Source of the DNA: Kalaharituber pfeilii
Taxonomy: Eukaryota; Ascomycota; Pezizomycetes; Pezizales; Pezizaceae
Reading direction: 5' to 3'
Assembly (NCBI GenBank): GCA_015179045.1
Contig: WHUZ01000009.1
Location: forward strand, 558,001 to 622,000
DNA: 64,000 nt
In this document: one piece after another, positions 1 to 12,781 of the stretch
Layout: every line of letters starts with the position of its first letter
How positions within the stretch are numbered: the stretch's first letter is position 1
Position numbers and translations under genes: made by a program
Notes under the pieces: model-generated
The model's database searches: none
Seen by the model: only the letters and a program-made list of their open reading frames with translations
What the model was told of the DNA's origin: nothing

Positions 1-478
1 GGCATTCGGAAGGGATACTTAGGGCAAAAGAGCTGCGACTGGGGCTAGCCTGCCGTAGGAGCATCAAAAAAAGTGGAGCAAGTCGGCGTGGTACAGGTGC
101 ATGGCTTTGTAGAACGGCTCCTTGGAGATGTGCGGGTGCAAGACTTGCGGTACTTGGTTGGACGGGGCAGGCTCCGTTGCCTCCGTTGCATGAGCGTGGG
201 GTGAGGAGGTGCAGTTCGATGGCAATCTGCAGCTCTCGATCAGTGATCGTTAGTCTTGGCTTCTGGAAAAGGACGTGCCAACCAAACTCTCCAGGTACCG
301 GTACGGTAGGGGCTCTTTGGTTGTAGCTCTGCGGAGATAACGTACAACTGCCAAGAAAATATATATTCGAGGGAAGATGAATTATGCTTATCTAAACCTC
401 TTGCTTAGCAACAACTTTCGCAGCATTTGGATTGCGGTACCGAATTCGCGAACATTCGAACTGCAGAGAACAAGTGAA
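1..478. other. non-coding sequence
   Basis: I see no gene here. Open frames are short, overlap on both strands and match no family I recognise. Confidence 0.6.
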
Positions 479-541
479 CAGGGATTTTTTTTTCTTAATA
501 TCATTACTCGCGTGCCGCTATGGCGAGGATGGGCAGGGATT
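479..541 (-). mobile_element. micro-retroposon copy 1 (A-tailed hairpin element)
   Basis: This is a minus-strand copy of the small repeat described in the findings. Read on the plus strand it runs T-tract, AATATCATTACTCGCG, then CTATGGCGAG. It is bounded by an 8-bp direct repeat CAGGGATT at 479-486 and 534-541. The body (487-533) ends at its 3' side in TAATGATATT followed by A-rich sequence. In this copy the central loop of the hairpin is deleted, so the two stem halves abut, and a few extra bases lie 5' of CTCGCC. It carries no coding capacity and must depend on a retroelement supplied in trans (inference). Confidence 0.75.
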
Positions 542-2949
542 GAAACCATGTCTGGGTCGAACCAGCCGGGCCGGTTTAGCCTTCTAGGGTTGGCAGTCAT
601 TACCAAACCAGGCCAGGAGTTAGAAAATTCTTGAGCGACTCGAAAGCAGAAATCAATATCGGCCTGCCCGTCCACAACCCATACGAGTGCTTACATACTG
701 TATGTGAGTTACATTGGAACTGCATTGCTGAAAAAAAAAAGCGTGCATAATGCGGCCCCCCTTCTGCAAGCAGCAATATCAAAATTTCAATGAAAGATAC
801 GTCCAGTTGAAGTCGTGCAATTAAGGTGAATTAATATTCAGGATCAAAGCTACTGTGTTCCAGGACTCTACGTATAGGGGGAACCCACTTGGACTTGCTT
901 GCAGCAGCCGTGTGCGAGAGTTTCATGTTCTCATGTGCAGGTTCTAAAGTGCATGTCCCTGCTAGATTGCGGGGCTGCCGCTGAAAACTCATGCTAGGTA
1001 TGTGCTCGTCCTTAGCGAATCCGAGGGTGTAGTTATAAGACCACGGCACTTGCTCCAATAAACATGCGCCCGTGACTAGGTAAAAGGCGCGGTGGCTGGA
1101 ACAGGCTGTAGTACTGTAGTAGGGACTTTATGTAGTGGAACAGGAAGTCCAAAATTTGCTGTCACGCACCATGCTCGAGCTTCAATCTCCATTTACTCCA
1201 CTTGTTCCGTCTCAGATCCATGGCCCTACTAGCACTTTGATATCGATTATGATATCTGTGCGCGGTTTTGTGTACCCTATCAACGAACCTGAACCACGCT
1301 CTTGAACTTAATATAACATCTGAAGTGAAGACACTCGCAGTATCCCGTTGGATATATTTCTGAGAAATTGAGGAACGTTACTATATTTAATCTGGCATGC
1401 GTATTCTAGTACATTAGCATTGAAGGCTGTGCTAAATCCCAGCTACTGTAATTGTCAAGTGGCAGGAACACGTGCCACTTGAATACGAGCTTTGGAAACT
1501 CAAATCTTTCTTTAAAGTTCCTCTGCTGTGTGGTACGTACTTAGCAGGATCGTAACAGCTTACAGGCCGCGTACCAGTGTCTCTGTTGATGCAGGCCACG
1601 GATAGTCATTTGCTGATGTCAGAATTCCTGGATTCCGTAATATTTTGTAAGTACGCAGCCTCAATGGGCATGAATTAACCACAGTTCATTGACTCAGGTG
1701 GACAGATTTGGGCTCGAAGCCCCTACACGACTTGGTCAGAAAAGGCCTAGGCCGACTTTGTTCAGCGATCCAATACCTGCAATGCCGCGCAACAAATTGC
1801 TAATTCGATATCGATGTCTACTTTCCTGATCAGAGAAACCACATTTCGGGTCGGCCACCGCCGGAGGCTGTGAACTTGATATAAGACCCACATCTTGGCC
1901 CGGACTTCGACTTTCCTTTGCCCTTGAATACAATCCGATGCAGCCGGCGGAGCGGCAGGCCGCGCCATGTCGGAGCGGGCACGTAATCAATTTTGCACGG
2001 ACGATATCCCGTTTCCAGTACCATTCAACAAATACGTGAGATATCAAACCCTCAAAGCGGCATGCTATTAGCACTGGTCTAAGCCCCATGATGTTTCAAG
2101 AGCAGGTCATGCCAAAAGACACTAAGTAGCAATATAAACTAGCTGACAAGATCTTGTTAGACTCATAGGTATGAGGCCGTCGGATTGAGCGTGGATTTTG
2201 CAGTTGCCCGGCTAGGCAGTATTTCATTCCACCTAGAATGCTGATTGCAATTGCGTAAGGAGGCAGTTCGGAAGCCGAGTTTTTGTGGTAGTCTGGTTGA
2301 TCTTTGTGACTAGATCTGTTGTTTGGGGCTATGTACTTGATTCTCTTCCATGCGGGTGCCTACGAATTGAATGGAAATGTCAACTGCTAGAGTTGGACTT
2401 ACTATACAGTATACTATGGAGAAGCAGGCTGGGTACGAAATCATGGAGAAGCGGCGCCTAAACGAGGACAATTATATCAATCTGAAAGGCATACAAGACA
2501 TACAGGTAAATACTATATTTAACAACAGTGCGCGAAACCTTAGCCGGGCTGTGCTCACATCGAGTGTACTTGATATCAATGATTGACGAAGTTTCACGTA
2601 CGTACGTATTCTAGAGCACGTCTACCAGCATCCCAATGGCGCCTGCTATCTATGATTAGCATGAACGAAAGTTCAGGACTGATCTGAGCAGGACAAAAAT
2701 CACTGCCAGGGGCGTATAATGTATCCACTAATCTCCACTGGCAGCAATGATGTGATTGCGACATCAAAGCTCGTAGTGCCAAGATGCTATACCTGTAGTA
2801 CTTGATTTTCAAATTGATATCTTCTTATGTAGTAGGAGAACCAATTCACGTTTGTAAACTTGACAGCTGCAGTCTGGTGTGATTGGAATCGTAGTCGTCT
2901 CACTAAAATCAGATATCAACAGATGCAGCGGTTTGGCCCGGAATTTGGT
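542..2949. other. gene-free interval
   Basis: No recognised gene. The longest frames are a 117-codon minus-strand one at 1736-2089 and shorter ones around 831-1058 and 2594-2812. None has a recognisable domain, a start context or introns that extend it. Confidence 0.55.
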
Positions 2950-3056
2950 TCCAAGTGGAGCTCGCCATAGCCCACAGGGGCGGCATGCGAGTAATAATCA
3001 AAAAAAAAAATTAAAAAAATAAGAATAAAATTAAAAATAAAAAAATCCAAGTGGAG
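2950..3056 (+). mobile_element. micro-retroposon copy 2 (best-preserved TSD)
   Basis: A plus-strand copy flanked by an exact 11-bp direct repeat TCCAAGTGGAG at 2950-2960 and 3046-3056. The body starts directly at CTCGCCATAGCC (2961), passes through the GCCC/GGGC hairpin, reaches GCGAGTAAT, and continues as an A-rich tail of about 50 bp interrupted by single T and G bases. The exact duplication and the A-tail are the hallmarks of target-primed reverse transcription. No open reading frame is possible at this size. Confidence 0.85.
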
Positions 3057-6000
3057 GCCCCACATTTAGTCTGGTTGGCTCGAAGTCTGGTCACGAGACT
3101 AGGTTGGCCCACACGTTCACCCAGTCCATCAAGCATGTTAACAGTCGCAACGTAGCAGTAGATATACAAGCGACCTGTGCCGCGCCCAGACGAATTTATA
3201 AGCGCAGTATTTATCTTCCCTTTCTCGTTCTCATTTAGGCGAGCCAAGAGAGTCTGGGTACGATATTCAATGTACAAGTACTCAAGATACACGAGACAAA
3301 GTTGCAACGTTTCCAGTACATTTGACATTACCATTTATAGATGTTCGGATTTGCTAAATGTCCGATCCTAAGTAGGGCTGTTTGAGGCGCTTTCAGTTCA
3401 TGGGCTCACATGGGAGTACCAAATATATTTGCTGCTGTTGCGTTACGGGAGCAGTCCGATACTGTAGCAATACTGCATGAGTACGAGAGAAGAATAGAAT
3501 GTTGCCAATGGTGGCCGCCGTTGGCATAAGACTAGGCCGCCGTCTCGGATATAAAAAAGCGGCGCCGTGCTCCGCTTGCAAAGCTCCCACATGTACTTCG
3601 CTCCTCCAACATGTCTGTCTTACAGTTCACTCCCGTATTTAATAGAAGCTACCTTCAATTCCTGCGCGCTTGTGAAGGCTCATACCTTTTGTCTAGAACC
3701 ATCGCACGTTCCATATATTTCGAATTCCATCTCCACTCACAATTCCACCAATTGCAACTGTGCAGGCGCGCATTTCAAAATTTACCTGGTATGGAATTTG
3801 AAACTAATGTATACTGTCATTTAGGCACCCTTGGCCACATCTGGGATCCCCAGACGATTCCATGTACTACACTCGATAAGTTGTGAAAACCTGGTAACGC
3901 TCTATCGGCCTTGAGAATATCTCTCCAAAAAATGCTTACCATGGATTCAGAGTCATGATCACTGCAATTCAGAGAAACAGAGAAATGGCTCACACTTCTG
4001 GTCGGCGCCTGTGCTCCCTGGCTTGATAGGCTGCTTCAATCTTTGCGGCGGGGCTGTGAACAGTCGAAAAATCATGACTCGACATGATTTGACTTATCGC
4101 AAATCTGGTATCACAATGTTCTTTCATCATGATTCTATCGCTGCACGTTATGGCATGACTACTAGGTGAGACAAGCATAAAAACTATCCTGTTTGCCGAA
4201 AGTCACGACTGAACATGACAATACCCTTATGCTGGCGCCTTGGGCTGTCAACTTTGCAAGGCTGTAATCCCGGACGATCATAGAAGGCATGACTCTGGAG
4301 CAGACGGTGGAGAGAACAACCAGCTTCATGACGTCACGACTGGAAAAAGAACTAGGCTATCATGGCTGGCCTTTCCGGATCAGATTTGGTTTCGTGGTTG
4401 AAGAAATTCCTCAATGCAGCATCCCAGCGAATGCTGCGTAGTACAGCTGTGCCCCGCAGGCAAAGCAAGAAATGGACCTGGTGGGCTTGTCATATGAACC
4501 TTGTACAACTGCTTGCAGACTTTTTTATACCAGCGCGGGGTGGTTGTCTCTTGAAGAGAGATACTGTATTACAGAACTTGATTACAGGGCTGGGACAAAT
4601 CCTGTGCGGATCATTCGTTACTGAATTTGTCAAGGGGGGGTACTATCGCTTACACCACCAAGTATGCGGCCGGCAAATGGCAGTAGGCGTGAAATTGGGC
4701 AAATACAAATCAATGGGAACGGCTACATAGCTTTATCAAGGCTTACTGGAGGGCCGAAATCGGAGTGTTACTGCGTCTGGGTGTACATGATTCTCATCCC
4801 GTCGTGCGCAGCCTTGTGGGAATAGCCACATACCGAAATAGGATCGGTGCGGATACGATGCTCATGCAACACTGCCTCCATATCTTATGTCCCATTAAAA
4901 CGGATACATATCTGGATGTGGATTTAGGCATCTACACGGTTAGGAAACATTTCTGCATTTGCGCGTTCACGACCCTGACTCGACGATGGAGGAAGAATAT
5001 GTCGGTAGTGCAAAGTACAGCATTGCTAATTAAGCGAATGCTGATCAGGGCGCCCCGGGCCACATGAGGTCGGCGGCTACTGGACTTTTCGCAGCGCAGG
5101 ATAAGCCGGCGCAGGTGGGGGCTCCAATGAGGGGGGCGGGAGTCCAGGAATGCCAAGATGACGTTGGCTTGTCCATCGGGGCCTTTACTAGTAGCTTGGG
5201 ACGAGAGCAGCGAGCGGAGAGGCTGACAAACTGACAAACCTCCGACCGCTGCTCCGTGTGCCAGCTTGCGTTTGTGCCTGCGACGGCGTTGCCCTAGCGA
5301 AACCGCATCTTCGTCCCCTGAAAGCGCCTTCATCTGGCGTTCAAAGCTTCCGACGCAGAAAAACGAAGTCCCGCATTCTCCTGAAGCTCCAAGTTCTGTT
5401 CAGACGTGAGCAGCTGCGCTAGCGGCAGAATTTGTGTGTTGGTAAGTGCACAGCCTCCTCCCAAGAGTACGGTGCAGCATGCATGTCTATTGGCCGTGCT
5501 AACTTGCACGCAAGAGAGTCTGGACCCCCCCCAGCCCAGCGTAGAGGACGCAACACCTACTGCCTACTGGTCGGATCGAACCTTGACGGCCCTTGAGACC
5601 AACGCGAAACCGCATCAATAACTGCGCAGCGCTCGGCGAGTAGGTTAGGTTGCTGAAGCTCGACGTTCTTTCTGCCCTATTTATTCTTGCATGCGATCTT
5701 TGATAAATCAATACCGGAGGATTTATTTTTCCACTTTATTTTTCTCCTGCAGGATACTGAAGCTTCTGCGTCCGGAGTCTGAGCTGGGCGCGGTGGACTA
5801 GTTGTTCAAAGGTAAGGTTTTACACTGCACCTGGCCCGGCGTGCTGGGGTCCTCCTAGCTAGGATATGTACGGTCCATTTAAACAGTCCCTTGCCGTTGA
5901 CATCGACGACTACCGCTTACCCCATAAGACAGCAGAAATAAAGCTACGCCGTGGCGCTTGACTGTTGAGTCCGAGGCCTGAACGACTCGACTGTTTACAG

Positions 6001-6425
6001 CAACCACTTCTCGAACTGCCTCAGCGCACGTTTTATATTATTTTACATGCGAGAGGCTGATCATCGACACAAAGGCCATTAATTTGTGACAATCGAAGTT
6101 AGTCTCTATTGGGATAGAGTGTAGCAGTATGATCTACTTGTTCCTTGTATACATGTAGGGGCTCACACTGCCAGGTCCGCTTCTACGTACGCATTCGCGA
6201 AAGCTTCATTGTATATTCAATTGAAAGCTGGCATACATCTTATTGAATGCGATAATTGCATTCAAACGTCGCTCTCTTCATTAGTCGCCGTCACATGTTT
6301 TTCCATCCTGCGCTCATGACTTAGACACTGCTGTCAGTCACCTTATCAACTGCATCCCCGTGTGGCCAACCCAATTTAATACATCTTGCACCGATTTAAA
6401 GCTTCTCGCGCATCGCAACTCCAAT
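3057..6425. other. gene-free interval upstream of the Zn2Cys6 gene
   Basis: No gene is recognised. A 122-codon plus-strand frame at 4362-4730 and a 133-codon minus-strand frame at 4932-5333 are the longest. Neither resembles a known family and another frame through 4460-4625 is equally open, so I do not call either. The last several hundred bases must hold the promoter and 5' leader of the regulator that follows. Confidence 0.5.
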
Positions 6426-9400
6426 ATGGATAACTCGAGTCAAACCCAGTCGAACTCGAACCTCAGCGTCAATCGTGAACGGACGCACAACCGCACGCTT
6501 TCTGTGCCTTCTATATCAACCACTGAACATCACTTCACCGCACGGTCACCGTCACCCGCTCCATCTACGGCATCTGTCAAGCCAGAAGGATCGCCCTTTT
6601 CCAACAACAATATGTATCTAACTCCTAACGCAGACAATTCAAGTCAATGGGGTGCCCGGCCGGGTACGAGTGGAGGCGGGGTGAGAAGTCGCTCTGCCAG
6701 TACATCTAGTCTTTCGGCGCCAACGGTTGGGCAACCGGGCGCGCCAGTGAAAAAGAAGGTGGTGACAGCTTGTCAACGGTGCCGAACAAGAAAGATCAAA
6801 TGTGATGGCGTCTTACCATGCTGTGGAAACTGTGCAAAGGCCGGCCAGATATGTATGGAGGTGGATAAGAGTGGTGAACGGGATATCCCAAGGAGGTGAG
6901 TGTAGTTTGCTCGTAGTGATCAAACGTTGAGCCCTTGAGCTCAACTACATCCATTTGTGTTCCTGGAATTAATAAGTAAGTCGGGGGCTGACTCTCTCCA
7001 TGAAAATAGTCATGTATTAGAATTGGAGAATAGAGTTAAGTACCTGGAGGACCTCTTATCTACCCATTGCCCCAATATAGACCTTGCGACGTCTGGTCCA
7101 CCAGTGGAGCTTCGAACGCGGCCTACTCCACCGTCGATTAGAATCGTTACGTCCGGCCCGAACCTACATCCGCCTGCATCCTCATCGATAGCATCATCCT
7201 CTCCTATATCCGCTGTATCTACCGCAGTATCGTTCGATTTCTCCCCTGGAGGAAGCCTTTTACCACCGTATAGCCCAGCTTTTAGCCCATGCAGCTTTTC
7301 AGAGCCTGCAGGGTCCGGTATGCCTAGCCCAATGCTCTCACCTGCTAGCAGCCCCTTCCTTAATTCAGATTACGGTATGGGAGGATTTCCACATCAGAGT
7401 ACAGGTGAAATGGGCCGAAAAGGTTCCGTCAGTGGTGTCCGAACCGACCAGAGCAACGCCTACGGCAATTCTATTGCTCAAGACGTAGGGTTGGTGGCTT
7501 TGAGTCTAACGGAAGACGCGTCAAGGTACATAGGACCGTCATCTGGTTGTGATTTCGCTAGGATGATGTTCGCGGACTGTCCGTCAATTGATTCGGGGTC
7601 TCTAGCACCTACAAACAACCACAATGGGGAGGAGGACAATAAGGCACATCGGCGGCGGAGTAGTGGTAGCATCAATTCAGGCTGCCCATCGAGCAATTCT
7701 AGTAGCAAGGGTGAGGGCGGTAGCGGTAGTGTTACACCTTCTGCGTCAGCGACTCTACAGCCTAAAAGCAGGAGGAGCAGTGGAGCAGGAGGTAGTCCAG
7801 ATCGCAAGCGTGGGCGTTGGACAGATGTTAAGAAGCCCTCGCCATTACCGACTAATGAGGACTCAATTCAGTATACGTCAATATTCTTTGAAACCGTCAA
7901 CCTACACTACCCTTTTCTTGAGCGCAACACTTTCGAAGCGTGCCGTGAGGTCGTCCATTCATCTGAAAAGGGAGTTACTGCAACCTTTAATAACCTCAGA
8001 AGGACACCCTCAATACCAATTCTTCCGCCGAACTACACGCTTCCTGTTGCTAGGTTTCATGTTTTCATGATCTGCGCGATCGGGTCAAGCATTTTGTCAG
8101 CCCGGCAGGGCCAGAGACCAACAGCAGAGTCCGAAGGTTACTTTGCCTCAGCGATGGGACATGTTGAGAACGATGAAGTGAAATTGAGAGGGTCGTTGCT
8201 TGGCTTACAGAATTTACTTTTGTTGGCCATGTATGCTTTGCACGTTGACGGAGGAGGGGGAATGAGCATCTGGCACGTGAACAGCACAATAGTTGCCGGG
8301 TGCATTGAGTTGGGTTTACACAAGAACTCTGTAGTGGCGGCACCCGGTAGTGGGAAAGTTGGGCCAACAGGAACTGACTCTGCAGCATCTGCCTTGAAGA
8401 GAAAGGTCTTCTGGAGCATCTATGCACTCGATAGGAATTTGGGGGTAATGCTTGGACGGCCCTTTGCCTTGGACGAAAATGAATGTGATGTCGACTTGCC
8501 AGACACACTTGTTGATGATCGACCAGGAGTAGGATTTATGGATCGCCTCATTCCACCCACTGGCAACGTTCCCGCAGTCAATGTAGATGAAAGTAGAGAT
8601 GCTAGTCTTAGTTCCCACTTCTTCCCGGGAACAGTATACTTATTGCAGATGATCCGACTAACTAGTTTGATCAAGTCAACGCTATATCGAATCAGCTCTA
8701 TCAAACCGAGCAGCTACCCCACACCAAGTTGGTTACATTATCTCCCAGCTGCTTCGCACCACGATTCCATCATCACAAACATCACAGAATGGCAAATAGC
8801 CATACAGCGATACCTTAACGATCTTAGGGCTCAAGCAAAGAAAGCGGCAGCTCCGTTACAGCAACAGTCAGAAACTGTCTATGCGCTTAGTCAAGCAGTT
8901 GAACTAAAGTACCACGAGGCCATTCAACTCCTCTACCGCCCTAATCCCGTTATTACTCTGCCCTCAGAGTCCGACGCGGTTGCATGCTTGCGAAGCACTG
9001 TTGACATGATTAGGACGTACTCTCATCTAAAGACTAAGGGAGGAATGAATCAAGCCTGGCTCAGTGCGCAGTGGGTGTTTTTATCCGGGCTTTCGATGAT
9101 GTGGTCTTACAAGGCAAGCTGGCCAAAATTATTATGTGCGACTGGATCCACCGAACAGAAAATTGAGAATATCAAAGGTGAAATCAAACGGTGTTCTGGT
9201 TTGCTCGAAGATTTCGGAAAGAGATGGAACGTGATGTTGCGGGCCAAGGAACGGTTTGATGAAGTGGCCAAGTTAACACTTGGAATCTTATTGAATCAAG
9301 GGAATGCCATCTCGATGCAGCCTCAGAATGCAGCACCATCAGTGACGTCTGGACCATCTCAGGCTACTGGGGCCTCGCAAAACTTGCTCAGTCCAGGCCA

Positions 9401-10091
9401 GCAATACCCACAAAAGCATCTATCTCCTTCAATCACGCCTATGCCGCAGCGTAACTTACTTGCAGATTTCCAGAATGTTCAGCTTCAGGCTTCAGGGACT
9501 GGGCGCTTACAATATCCTACGCTTCACCCTACTCAACTCGGCAATCAAAGTGACGCCCAAATGATAAATGCTTTCCTCGCGAATGGTATCACTGGAGGCG
9601 AAGGCGGCATTGGCTCGAATACTGGTGCAGACTCTGGTCATGAACGACGATCTTCACAACTACGTTCGGATCCTTCGTCTATGCTTTCGGGAGCTTCTCT
9701 GCTCAATCAGCCCCTTATCCCGATCATTCGCCAGCCGCCTACACCGAGCCTGGGCCCAATACCGTTGGAAGTGCCTGAGATGGGATACTGGATACTGGAG
9801 AATTCAAACCAGAATCTCCCACAGCTAAACCAGCAGCAGCTGATTGGTAATTCTGACAACTCAGGTAGCGGTGAAGAAACAGATTTCTTGTTTATGCCGG
9901 ATATGGACTGGTCTACACAAGATTTCTCAGCGATCTTTATGGCTGCCGGAGTCAAAAGCGAAGACGAGCAGAGCATGAACCCTCAGCAGCAGCATCTGTC
10001 CTTGGGTTTTGATATTGGGACACTGGGAGGTGGTGGGGACGATGGAGATAGTAAGATGTGGGAAATGGGAGAATCGAATTCGCAAGGTTGA
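6426..10091 (+). CDS. Zn2Cys6 transcription factor with fungal_trans domain
   Basis: A nuclear DNA-binding regulator of the fungal Gal4-type class. Two exons give 1183 residues: 6426-6895 and 7010-10091, joined over a 114-nt GTGAGT...TAG intron that makes a Ser codon and keeps the frame. Six cysteines follow the CX2CX6CX6CX2CX6C pattern at residues 116, 119, 126, 133, 136 and 143, inside the basic motif CQRCRTRKIKCDG. The exon junction leads straight into a short coiled-coil dimerisation stretch (HVLELENRVKYLEDLL, about 158-173). The fungal_trans (middle homology) domain spans roughly 440-660 and has the typical KRKVFWSIYALDR and GRPFAL motifs. Both flanks and the Gln/Ser-rich C-terminus (about 785-1183) look disordered and may activate transcription. 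The ATG at 6426 was chosen as the first in-frame ATG; the target genes cannot be inferred. The 3' side is T-rich non-coding DNA. Confidence 0.93.
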
Positions 10092-12780
10092 GAAGTCGAT
10101 CAACGGGTTGGGAAGAGAAGGGTACGGAGGGGAATAGGGATTTTTCCGCAGAAGGAAGCAAAGTTCGAAAACGGGAAAATCTCAATCTTTTACGGAAACT
10201 TTAGGGGGACTGTCAAGCGGGTGTTTCGCGCATCTTTTAGATACTCGTTCATAGCCTTTTTTTTTTTTTGAGGTATTTACGTCGGAGTTTGCCGTTTTGT
10301 TTGGACTGCTATTGGATCTCTGTTATTGTTCTTTGTTTCACTTTTCTTTTTTTTTTCCCTTCGTGGTTTATCCACACAGGTAAATTGTTACTTTTGGATA
10401 TTTTCTTTCTTTTTTTTTCCCCCTTTTTAACCGGTTTTCTTTTTTGGGAGCCCAGCGAATTCGACTATGTTGGCATTCTTTTTTTTTTTTTCACATTCAC
10501 ATTATCATCATCATCATAATATCGGGTTTTTCCCTTTTAGCTAATTTGTATTTTGTTTTCCCCCCTCCCAGCTCGAGTTTCTTTAAAAATTTGGGTGGCC
10601 GGTGTTTTTACGATGTACAGTTCTCAGAACGGAATGCTGGAGTGAACGGTGTAAAGGGAAAGGAATAGTATGGGATAGGAGTTCTCCAATGGTGGTAGGA
10701 GGGAGCAGGGGAAGGGGGAGGGATTGGAGTTTTTCCTTTTTTTTCTTTCCCTGTTCTTATTTCGGCTTTTCTTCTTCTTCTGATACATATATTTAAACCT
10801 GCGAAACCTAAGTCTTTTGAGACAATTTTTCTTTTGTATATTTGTATATGTGTGTGTGTGCAGTTTTGTTTTTTTCGCTTATGATGTTCTTTTTTTCTAA
10901 CCGTATGTACATATAACTACATACTGATGTACTTATAGTTACCTACTTGATCTTTGAGTGTATAAAGATAAGATAAGTAATTTATATATATAAATGAGGA
11001 AGCAGTAACACTTTTTTTTGCGGGGTCTGTTACTTATCGAATTTGTATGAAAATAGGGAGCGGTTTCGTTTTCCGTATTGTCAAAAAGAAAAAAGAGGGA
11101 GGGGAAAAATTGTGGAAAGATTGAGGTACATAGTAAGTACCGTACAGTAGTCCATGTTTTCACTGGGGGAACGAGCCTAATGTTTTCATAGGGCTGCAGG
11201 TTTGCTATTACGGTGATTCAACAATACAAAAACTAACTACAAGTACATGTAACATAAGTACTCAGAAACTGACCCAATGCTAGCATTTTTTTCTCCGCTA
11301 GTACGTCGATCATATTCCGGGCTCCTCGTCAAGAACCCCTCTGAGTCCGAGAGTTTCATCCTCAGTACCGGCATCCTCTCATAATCTTCCTGCATGAGCT
11401 GATCTCGCGGAAGAGTATTTCTCCGCGAGCGGGAAGACTGGAGACTGTATGTCTCTGCTGTTATAGATCGACTTTTTTTTTTTTTTTTTTTTTTTTGGTA
11501 TGATGGAATTGGCACCTAACATACCCCCATAACATAGAAATGACAACGGCGGGTAATTAGAGTTTGTGATAGTGCAATGGTATACAATCCTCAGTGGAGA
11601 CAGCTGTTGTATCGGTCATTTTGGTGTCGCATTACAATACTCCCTGTGCTTGCGATACGTCGGCGCGCTCTTTAATGGGTCGTGGAAACAGCTTTTGACA
11701 CTTGGCGTGCGCATTCGACTCTCACGCGCAAACTAAAGGTCACACTGTTGAGATCACATGCATGATCTAAACAACGAGACTTCGATACATTGACCCGCAA
11801 CAGCAACTCCGGCAAGGGAGATGAAGTTCGCACTGGCTGGAAATTGGAAGAGGGGAATGTGTGGAGCTTATGGGAATAGACCGTGAGAATTACTTCCCCT
11901 GTGCCAGTGTTGTATGCTGGCAACCCAATTGGCCTATGTAGCCTTGGCTCTGCAGTCCGGTGGACAAATCTCCTTCTTGGTCCTAACGTGTGTCGGATAT
12001 CCTCCAACTCTGCCAATAGTTTTACGCTACTGTGATCCCTCTAGCTACTGCGGGTGTATACTGGAGCCTCTCCGCACTCCCTCTCCCCGCCCATGCCCTA
12101 CCCATAGCTCAGACCTCCCCCCATAACCTTGCATGCCTCGCCATCCCCGTATATACCTGTCTTGGCTTCAGCTATAGGGCGGCTAGTCTAGATACAATCG
12201 CCCAGAGTTAGTTTCGCCCCTACCAGCTTCTCCAAGCCGTGATATTGGAAGTTGAGTAGTAGATCAAACCAGAACCATAGTGTCTTGACCTTGACGTTTA
12301 CCGATAGCTCCCGTGTTTTAGCTGGGTATAGTCTGAGGCAAGTTCCCCCTCTGCTGTCCTCTCTAATTATAACTATAGTTCGCTCACCTTTCGTTTCGTC
12401 CCCCTCACAGCTACGTCTTACCTGTCACTACGGCAAATTTGAAGTTGCAAGTGTGGGCAACGCTTGGAGTTAAGCCTTTGAATTCGGCGGGGTCCAAGGG
12501 TTCCTCTTGGTAGATAACCCGAACTTGTGATCATTTCAGCAGAAGAGGGTACCACGCTCCCAGAACTTGAGCCTGAATTACTTCAAATGGAAGTTTTCCA
12601 CGGAGTCTCTTCATGAATGTATGTCCCTCCGCTTTCCACAATTGGTCAGCACCAGGAGAGTCGTCGATACTTCCTCACCGCTTACCACGTAGTGCAAGTA
12701 TAGGGCCGGCCGATTTTGGCAAATTAGAAGGGAAAGAAGCCAACCAATCCCGTCACCGGCCCAGAACGCCTAGATATTAC
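10092..12780. other. T-rich downstream and intergenic DNA
   Basis: No gene recognised. 10.25-10.6 kb is unusually pyrimidine-rich with several runs of 8 or more T and probably includes the 3' untranslated region of the regulator. A run of about 29 T lies at 11472-11496, without a detectable flanking duplication. Scattered frames of 60-115 codons show no family signal. Confidence 0.5.
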
Positions 12781-12781
12781 T

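Noticed and set aside
4362..4730. 122-codon plus-strand frame as a gene
   Set aside because: An overlapping frame is equally open, no homologue is recognised, and composition resembles the surrounding non-coding DNA.
7478..7807. Open frames inside the transcription factor gene on both strands
   Set aside because: They overlap the long conserved coding exon and have no independent support.
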